Shown here: piece by piece, positions 7,632 to 11,849 of the stretch | Numbering within the stretch: position 1 is the first letter of the stretch | Layout of the letters: every line of letters begins with the position of its first letter | Assembly (NCBI GenBank): GCA_945787305.1 | Contig: CALZIH010000055.1 | Span: 1 to 11,849 of the forward strand | Direction of reading: 5' to 3' | Source of the DNA: an uncultured Desulfobulbaceae bacterium | GTDB taxonomy: Bacteria > Desulfobacterota > Desulfobulbia > Desulfobulbales > Desulfobulbaceae | DNA length: 11,849 nucleotides | The notes under the pieces: generated by a model | Database searches by the model: none | Told to the model about the DNA's origin: nothing | What the model saw: only the letters and a program-made list of their open reading frames with translations | Translations under genes and position numbers: made by a program

Positions 7632-8555
7632 CTACAATTCAATTTCTTCTCCTTCGCGGGCAAAGAAAATCTCAGTGTCCTTACAATCTTCATCCTTACA
7701 ATAGAGTTGAGCCATCTGATCTAACTGCTCGTCACTACGTTCAGGGTCATGGTGAAAAAGAGCAAGACGCTTAACCCCTGCTCTTCTGGCTGAAGATATA
7801 GCATGTTCAATGGGTGTATGCCCCCACCCTACCTTGCCGGCCAGGTACTCTTTTTTAGTGTACTGGGCATCATGGACCAGCAAGTCGGCTCCGGCAAAAA
7901 ATTCCTCAAGCACTTTATTTTGCTCTTCTGCCGCTAATTCGCCTTCATGAGCCATCAATTCATCATACGAAGGGTCATTGGGATCTGTAACAAACAGGTT
8001 TCGAAAAGGTTCAGTATCGTAGGCTGAACAGAATACGGCATCGCGATAGGAAAAACGAAATCCGAGGGCGGTGATCGGATGATTAATTATAGCAGTGGAA
8101 AGAATGATGCCGTCACCGAGATCAATATGCGGATCTTCTTTCAATCGATCATAGGAAATGGAAGCGGCAAGCTCTCCCATGTTTACCGGAAAATACCGAT
8201 ACTTCATTTGTCCGCCAACGACATCTTCAAGGGGGTCGTCTTCATAGGTAACGGGTCCAAAGACCTTAATTTGTGTGCCTGGAATATACGCAGGGATAAA
8301 AAAAGGAAATCCCATTATATGGTCCCAGTGTGTATGAGAAAGATAAATCTCTGTAGAAATCGGACCATTGGGCAGGTCATGGGCCATCATATGGCTGGCC
8401 AACTCTCGTATACCTGAACCGGCATCAATAATTATGTGCCGGTTGACTTCGGGAAATCGCAGCTCTATACAGGCTGTATTTCCGCCGTATTTCATGGTTT
8501 GAGGGCCGGGACAAGGTATAGACCCCCGCACACCCCAGAATCTTACCTTAATCAT
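7632..8555 (-). CDS. Metallo-beta-lactamase-fold hydrolase
   Basis: A 307-residue MBL-fold protein beginning MIKVRFWGVRGSIPCPGP, the usual N-terminus of a widespread bacterial subfamily. The metal-binding signature is THTHWDH-like: H74, H76, D78 and H79 in SHTHWDH. Further candidate metal ligands are H159 (NHP), D180 (AYDTEP) and H268/H269 (FHHD), so a two-metal site looks complete. The fold includes phosphodiesterases and RNase Z-like enzymes; I cannot name the substrate. I chose the ATG at 8553-8555 because family members start there. A GTG seven codons upstream (8574-8576) is an alternative, but its RBS is poor. It lies 39 nt after the HDOD gene and is probably co-transcribed with it, which suggests a signalling role, perhaps nucleotide turnover. 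That role is inference. Confidence 0.88.
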   Translation of the reverse strand: MIKVRFWGVRGSIPCPGPQTMKYGGNTACIELRFPEVNRHIIIDAGSGIRELASHMMAHDLPNGPISTEIYLSHTHWDHIMGFPFFIPAYIPGTQIKVFGPVTYEDDPLEDVVGGQMKYRYFPVNMGELAASISYDRLKEDPHIDLGDGIILSTAIINHPITALGFRFSYRDAVFCSAYDTEPFRNLFVTDPNDPSYDELMAHEGELAAEEQNKVLEEFFAGADLLVHDAQYTKKEYLAGKVGWGHTPIEHAISSARRAGVKRLALFHHDPERSDEQLDQMAQLYCKDEDCKDTEIFFAREGEEIEL

Positions 8556-8594
8556 GCCCTCAATCCCCCAACACACTGAATTCCAACCATAAAA

Positions 8595-9452
8595 CTAAAC
8601 TTGTAAAAATATCTCTGCCTTACGTATTTCCTCTTCAACCATATCCGATAAGCCGGCAATGGTCTGCCAGGAAAGGCCGGTCAGTGCTAATGCTTGACTC
8701 AGCTGTTCTTCATCGGGAAAGCGATTGCCTGCATATCCAATGTCAAAGAGACAGACATAACCATCTGCAAGAGCAATGGCAGCAACCAATTTTTGATTCT
8801 CAGGGGCCGCTAGTTGAGGAGAATGATGATAGCAAATGGTCTCAGTAATCGCTTCATTGAGTTTCCACTTCTTCGCTATCAGCTTCCCAACCTCCTGATG
8901 GTCCACCTGGAGAACCTCCTGCTCAAGACTCACTAACGATTGCCGGCGCTCTTTCGTTTGCAGCAGCACATCAGTATACTCATCTCCAAAAGGAATCTTG
9001 CCCAAATCATGGAGCAGTCCAGCCACAAAAAATTCTTCGCGCTCACCCATGGGCACTTCAAGCTCAGCAGCAAGAAGCTTGGCTGTCACGCCGACACCAA
9101 TGGAATGGGCCCAAAATTTTTTAATTGGCAGCGCCTTAGATTTTTTTGTTTGGCCAACACTGCGAATAATCGCCGTCGACAAGGCAAGATTTTTCACGGT
9201 ATTCAAGCCAAGCATAATTATAGCCCTGGTCAACGATGTGACCTTATTCATCAAGGAGTAATAGGCCGAATTGATCAACTTCAATACCTGGCCAGTCAAG
9301 ACCGGGTCAAGAGAGATCACCTTGTTGAGATCGTTGGGAGCGGTGTCAGGACGGCTACAGATCTCTAGAACCTTGTTCACCGTGGTTGACAAGCTAGGCA
9401 TTTTTTTTACAAAGTTACGAATTTTACGTAACCGGGCTTCCCGATCATTCAT
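8595..9452 (-). CDS. HDOD-domain signalling protein
   Basis: A 285-residue protein consisting almost entirely of an HDOD domain (about residues 15-215). Typical features are MPSLSTTVNKVLEI, ISLDPVLTGQVLKLINSAYY and the LTRAIIMLGLNTVKNLALS segment. Unlike many HDOD proteins it retains histidine/aspartate residues arranged as in active HD phosphohydrolases: H116 (FWAHS), H148-D149 (LLHDLGK), H185 (DHQEVG) and H209-H210 (CYHHSP). It may therefore bind metal or hydrolyse a phosphodiester or nucleotide, though HDOD proteins mostly act as non-catalytic signal-transduction partners. No receiver, GGDEF or EAL domain is attached. The MBL hydrolase gene follows closely on the same strand. The start ATG has no strong Shine-Dalgarno, but the next in-frame alternatives would cut into the domain. 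Confidence 0.92.
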   Translation of the reverse strand: MNDREARLRKIRNFVKKMPSLSTTVNKVLEICSRPDTAPNDLNKVISLDPVLTGQVLKLINSAYYSLMNKVTSLTRAIIMLGLNTVKNLALSTAIIRSVGQTKKSKALPIKKFWAHSIGVGVTAKLLAAELEVPMGEREEFFVAGLLHDLGKIPFGDEYTDVLLQTKERRQSLVSLEQEVLQVDHQEVGKLIAKKWKLNEAITETICYHHSPQLAAPENQKLVAAIALADGYVCLFDIGYAGNRFPDEEQLSQALALTGLSWQTIAGLSDMVEEEIRKAEIFLQV

Positions 9453-9841
9453 AGAAATAGAAAGTTAATGAAATAATTATAAAGCCCAGGCATCAGCAAC
9501 ATTATGCAAAAGACTTTAATGACGAGGTTGAAGGAGCTGAAGAGAAAACGATTACAGCTTAGGGACTACACACCGACCTACTGCTTACACGTGTCATACC
9601 GATCCATTATCCTTCAAAATATTTATATATAGTAAAGGAAGCAGAGGAACTGGTCAAGCGCAGCAGTTAAAATATCGAAAAAATAAGGACAACCTCAAAC
9701 GGTGGGTACATTTTTGCTGCGAGGGGAATGGAGGGTCCTGCAGGAGAAAACGCTTGCCCGAGAAAGCCAATGCAGGCGACCAATAGGCGTGAGTTCATTC
9801 ACAGGTGGTCTATCAAGTAAAAAGTAGCCTTGTAAGCGTTA
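9453..9841. other. 389-bp intergenic region with dyad structure, no recognised gene
   Basis: No convincing protein or known RNA gene is visible between the HDOD gene and the small ORF at 9842. The part at 9737-9810 contains nested complementarities. CCTGCA (9737-9742) can pair with TGCAGG (9771-9776), enclosing GCTT/AAGC-type pairing. GACCA (9778-9782) can pair with TGGTC (9806-9810), enclosing GTGA (9789-9792) with TCAC (9799-9802). This could be a leader, a 3' UTR structure or a small RNA on either strand. I compared it by eye with SRP RNA, 6S RNA, RNase P and GEMM riboswitches and saw no match. The remainder (9453-9736) is AT-rich and shows only a short 37-codon open frame at 9519-9632. 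Confidence 0.4.
9476..9481 (-). promoter_or_regulatory. Candidate -10 element of the HDOD/MBL unit
   Basis: On the minus strand a perfect TATAAT lies 23 nt upstream of the HDOD start codon. A matching -35 at the usual distance is poor, so a promoter is possible but weakly supported. It would give a very short leader, consistent with the weak Shine-Dalgarno of this gene. Confidence 0.25.
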
Positions 9842-10018
9842 TCAACACTCATGCTTAACAAGGAAATCATGGACAACCTCATGCATGATCTCCAGCTGGT
9901 CACGCCCTGTCTCATTGACAAGAATCCAGACACAACGCTGAAAGGCGCGATAAAGGTGATCTTCAACGTATAATTTAATTTCTGCCAGCTCAGGTGCAGG
10001 CAATTCTTTATCGGCCAT
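9842..10018 (-). CDS. Small hypothetical protein, 58 residues, downstream of hisA
   Basis: An open frame from the ATG at 10016-10018 to a TGA at 9842-9844 encodes 58 residues. The start reads MADKELPAPELAEIKLYVED and the end reads VVHDFLVKHEC. The composition looks like a genuine small soluble protein: acidic/amphipathic helices (residues 9-37 and 40-56), two cysteines (C29 and the last residue C58), and no hydrophobic membrane segment. It lies 16 nt after the hisA stop on the same strand, so it would share that transcript. The Shine-Dalgarno is weak (GAG close to the start), so translation may depend on coupling to hisA. I do not recognise the family. Its reality rests on position, protein-like composition and the absence of a competing frame. 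Confidence 0.6.
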   Translation of the reverse strand: MADKELPAPELAEIKLYVEDHLYRAFQRCVWILVNETGRDQLEIMHEVVHDFLVKHEC

Positions 10019-10034
10019 GACTCATCATACGTGA

Positions 10035-10796
10035 CTAAGGACCGCAGAATTCAACCACGTCTTTGTATTGCAGACCGGTGCCGCCAAATATATCCAGAGC
10101 CGACCCCACCGTTACATCAAGACCACCATCTCCTGCTTCCTGCAATAAAAGAAGATCATTCATAGAACTCACACCGCCGGCATAGGTAACCGGCACCGGG
10201 GTGTTACGCGCAAGCAGGTTGATCAGGTTGACATCCACCCCCATGCATTTACCTTCTACATCCACAGCATGGACAAGAAATTCATCACAGTAGCCGGCAA
10301 GCTCTTCAAGAACCTTGCCGTTGACTTTGAGGCTGGTAAATTTCTGCCAACGGTCAGTGACGACATAATAGCTACCGTCTCGTAGACGACAACTGAGATC
10401 AAGGACGAGGTGGCGACGGCCCACCTGTCGACAAAGTCGCTGCAGACGTTGTTCATCAAGCAGACCGTCGTGAAAAACATAGGAAGTAACGATAACATGG
10501 GAGGCCCCACGATCGATCCAGAAAGCGGCATTATCAGCAGTAATTCCGCCACCGACTTGCAATCCTTCCGGCCAGGCAGACAATGCATCTAAAGCCGCCT
10601 CGCTGTTACCTGGTCCCAGCATGATCACATGCCCACCGGTCAGATTATCCTGACGGTACATGCGACTATAGTATGAAGGGGGAAATGTTGAAGAGAAATT
10701 TGTCAGAGGATTGCCGGAATCGGTTTTACGCAGAGTTGAACCGACTATCTGCTTAACCTGTCCCTCATGCAGATCTATACAAGGCCGAAAACGCAT
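10035..10796 (-). CDS. hisA: HisA, ProFAR isomerase of the eukaryotic (yeast HIS6-like) type
   Basis: A 253-residue (beta/alpha)8-barrel enzyme for the fourth step of histidine synthesis, the Amadori isomerisation of ProFAR to PRFAR in the cytoplasm. The sequence follows the eukaryotic branch (yeast His6 and plant homologues) rather than usual bacterial HisA. Shared landmarks are the start MRFRPCIDLHEGQVKQIVG, SYYSRMY (41-47), HVIMLGPGN (56-64), LQVGGGI (79-85), VIVTSYVF (101-108), VLDLSCR (131-137), the EFLVHAVDVEG block (172-182), YAGGVSS (205-211) and GSALDIFGG (231-239). The likely catalytic aspartates are D8 and D133. Length is similar to yeast His6. No other his genes are adjacent, so it is not in a his operon here. 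The start has a weak GAG Shine-Dalgarno. A probable terminator separates it from the upstream ATPase gene, and a 58-aa ORF follows it. Confidence 0.93.
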   Translation of the reverse strand: MRFRPCIDLHEGQVKQIVGSTLRKTDSGNPLTNFSSTFPPSYYSRMYRQDNLTGGHVIMLGPGNSEAALDALSAWPEGLQVGGGITADNAAFWIDRGASHVIVTSYVFHDGLLDEQRLQRLCRQVGRRHLVLDLSCRLRDGSYYVVTDRWQKFTSLKVNGKVLEELAGYCDEFLVHAVDVEGKCMGVDVNLINLLARNTPVPVTYAGGVSSMNDLLLLQEAGDGGLDVTVGSALDIFGGTGLQYKDVVEFCGP

Positions 10797-10809
10797 ACGA
10801 ACTCAAATG

Positions 10810-10854
10810 AAAAACGGAGCGTCAGCACACCTATCCAAGACGGCTTAACGCTCC
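10810..10854 (-). terminator. Probable intrinsic terminator after the P-loop ATPase gene
   Basis: In the 66-nt gap before hisA, GGAGCGT (10816-10822) and ACGCTCC (10848-10854) form a 7-bp GC-rich stem. On the minus strand the stem is followed by G and then a T-run (10810-10814). The loop is long (25 nt), which weakens it. It would end the EF-G/ATPase transcript and put hisA in its own unit. Confidence 0.55.
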
Positions 10855-10862
10855 TGCCAATA

Positions 10863-11561
10863 TCACTTGCCTTCTTTGACCATCATCGTTGACGGATCAA
10901 GATTCAGTGCAGCACTGGGAACCGATGCATCATCGTCATTTCTTATGATTTCGAGCTGAATGGTCGCATCTTTTTCAGGTTTCAAGAGAATAATAGTATC
11001 AAACAAGTCATCGACTTCATGACATGGCGCAGGTACTCCTGTCGGCGAAATGCGGGTATCGCCACGGTGACTCGTTGCCGAGAACCAAGCAGTCATGCTC
11101 ATGGTTTCCAGCAATTCCTTGACATCTTCCACAGTGGAACGATCAGAGTTTTCGAAATCAAACCCGTCAACCACCAAACAGTTGGGCTTAAAAATGTCCT
11201 GCAATATGAGATCGTTCAACCTCTCTTCCAGCCGTGGACGACTAAAAGTGTCCTCTTTAAAAGTCATGATCATTCGATGCTGGGCAATCATTTCTATCAA
11301 TTCATGGGGGCGAGTAACGCTGTGCTCCTGGAGAATAAACTGCAGTATATCATCATACCAAGCCTTCGTCTTCTCGATAGACTCCCCAATACTCACATGG
11401 ATCACGCGATTACCACGCAAAATTGAATCTAATGCTATCTGGACCAGCAGGGCCGTTTTTCCTAAACCCGCACGAGCCATTACCAGGCCCAATTGTTTAT
11501 TTCCTCTGCCCAGGTTTAATACCCGTAAAGGGTTTTGATTGACCAGTGGTTCGTATCCCAT
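10863..11561 (-). CDS. P-loop ATPase of the RecA/KaiC-like type, function unknown
   Basis: A 232-residue protein with a Walker A motif A29-RAGLG-K35-T36 (ARAGLGKT) and a hydrophobic strand ending in a Walker B aspartate, D132, in CLVVDGFD. The segment GNRVIHVSIGES after the P-loop helix and the SATSHRGD segment (161-168) recall RecA-, KaiC- or RadA-like ATPases, which couple ATP hydrolysis to assembly or signalling. No DNA-binding, zinc-finger or membrane segment is seen. The C-terminal end (IQLEIIRNDDDASVPSAALN) looks like the last strands of the core. It follows the EF-G gene by 63 nt with no clear terminator between them, so it is probably co-transcribed. AGAGG lies 7 nt before the ATG. 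I do not recognise a named family, and the physiological role is unknown. Confidence 0.82.
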   Translation of the reverse strand: MGYEPLVNQNPLRVLNLGRGNKQLGLVMARAGLGKTALLVQIALDSILRGNRVIHVSIGESIEKTKAWYDDILQFILQEHSVTRPHELIEMIAQHRMIMTFKEDTFSRPRLEERLNDLILQDIFKPNCLVVDGFDFENSDRSTVEDVKELLETMSMTAWFSATSHRGDTRISPTGVPAPCHEVDDLFDTIILLKPEKDATIQLEIIRNDDDASVPSAALNLDPSTMMVKEGK

Positions 11562-11624
11562 TGCCTTGCCTCTTTATTCTTCAATATACATTAATCTGTT
11601 CGTTACTCTGGTTTACCAAGATGT

Positions 11625-11849
11625 TTACTCTTCTTTTTTCTGATCCTGATAAGCTTTGATCAATTCTTCAGCCACACTTTTGGGTACCTGCTTGTATGTG
11701 GAAAACTCCATGGTAAACTCCGCCTTACCCTGGGTGAGAGAACGCAAGGTGGTCGAATATCCAAACATTTCAGACAGGGGCATTTCCGCTTCAACAACAG
11801 TATAATTTCCTTCTTCAAATGTACCGACTATCATGCCGCGCCTTTGGTT
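11625..11849 (-). CDS. fusA: Elongation factor G, C-terminal fragment (5' part off the window)
   Basis: The last 74 codons of an EF-G reading frame that enters from the right edge in frame (NQRRGMIVGT at its start). The residues PLSEMFGYSTTLRSLTQGKAEFTMEF are the hallmark of domain V of EF-G, the part that contacts the ribosomal GTPase centre during translocation; the stretch is quoted here only through its key words PLSEMFGY, LRS, TQGK and MEF. The C-terminus ends in a charged KKEE tail. Whether this is the main EF-G or a paralogue (FusA2/EF-G II) cannot be told from the fragment. RRGMI in place of the more usual RRG(R/H)I-type sequence hints at a variant subtype. The P-loop ATPase gene follows on the same strand. 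Confidence 0.9.
   Translation of the reverse strand, partial: NQRRGMIVGTFEEGNYTVVEAEMPLSEMFGYSTTLRSLTQGKAEFTMEFSTYKQVPKSVAEELIKAYQDQKKEE

Noticed and set aside
8574..8576. GTG start for the MBL gene, adding seven residues
   Set aside because: The extra residues are not typical of the family and the upstream Shine-Dalgarno is poor; the ATG at 8553-8555 was preferred.
9519..9632. 37-codon plus-strand frame starting MTRLKELKRKRLQLRDYTPT, vaguely like the N-terminus of a tyrosine recombinase
   Set aside because: Too short, no ribosome binding site, and no recognisable continuation of an integrase in any frame downstream; similarity is by impression only.
9713..9750. Several GGA motifs suggesting a CsrA-sequestering RNA
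   Set aside because: Only a few GGAs, not placed in clear hairpin loops; too weak to claim.

Overview
The window looks like a chromosomal piece of a sulfate-reducing (or sulfur-disproportionating) Desulfobacterota bacterium. Desulfobulbales is my best guess. The main evidence is a dsrMKJO cluster, the membrane complex that passes electrons to dissimilatory sulfite reduction. An RsbRD-N-type gene precedes it, and a YedF-like sulfur/selenium carrier and a eukaryote-type HisA lie nearby. The lineage is inferred from gene content and protein style, not from a database search. Every supported gene is on the minus strand, so transcription runs from high to low coordinates.

Layout in transcription order: C-terminal end of an elongation factor G (11849-11625); an unassigned P-loop ATPase (11561-10863) followed by a probable intrinsic terminator; a eukaryotic-type HisA (10796-10035); a 58-residue small protein (10018-9842) that was found by reading the sequence; a 389-bp gap with dyad structure; an HDOD protein (9452-8595) and a metallo-beta-lactamase-fold hydrolase (8555-7632), probably co-transcribed; a 165-bp imperfect palindromic element (7424-7588); YedF (7319-6705); a tail-specific protease Prc (6585-4468); an RsbRD-N-domain protein (4373-3837); then DsrM, DsrK, DsrJ and the N-terminal 196 codons of DsrO, which runs off the left edge. 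dsrP would be expected beyond that edge.

The dsr block is the functional core. DsrM (membrane diheme b-type subunit) and DsrK (cytoplasmic HdrD-like FeS subunit) form the module that connects menaquinol to DsrC. DsrJ (triheme c) and DsrO (Tat-exported FeS protein) are the periplasmic side. The other genes are housekeeping (translation, histidine synthesis, periplasmic proteolysis) or regulatory and signalling (HDOD, MBL, RsbRD-N). I see no tRNA, rRNA, CRISPR array, prophage or intact insertion sequence. The least explained items are the 165-bp palindromic element, the P-loop ATPase beside EF-G, the 58-aa ORF, and a DsrO whose first expected cysteine cluster is largely absent. I do not see convincing evidence of a wholly new multi-gene system.
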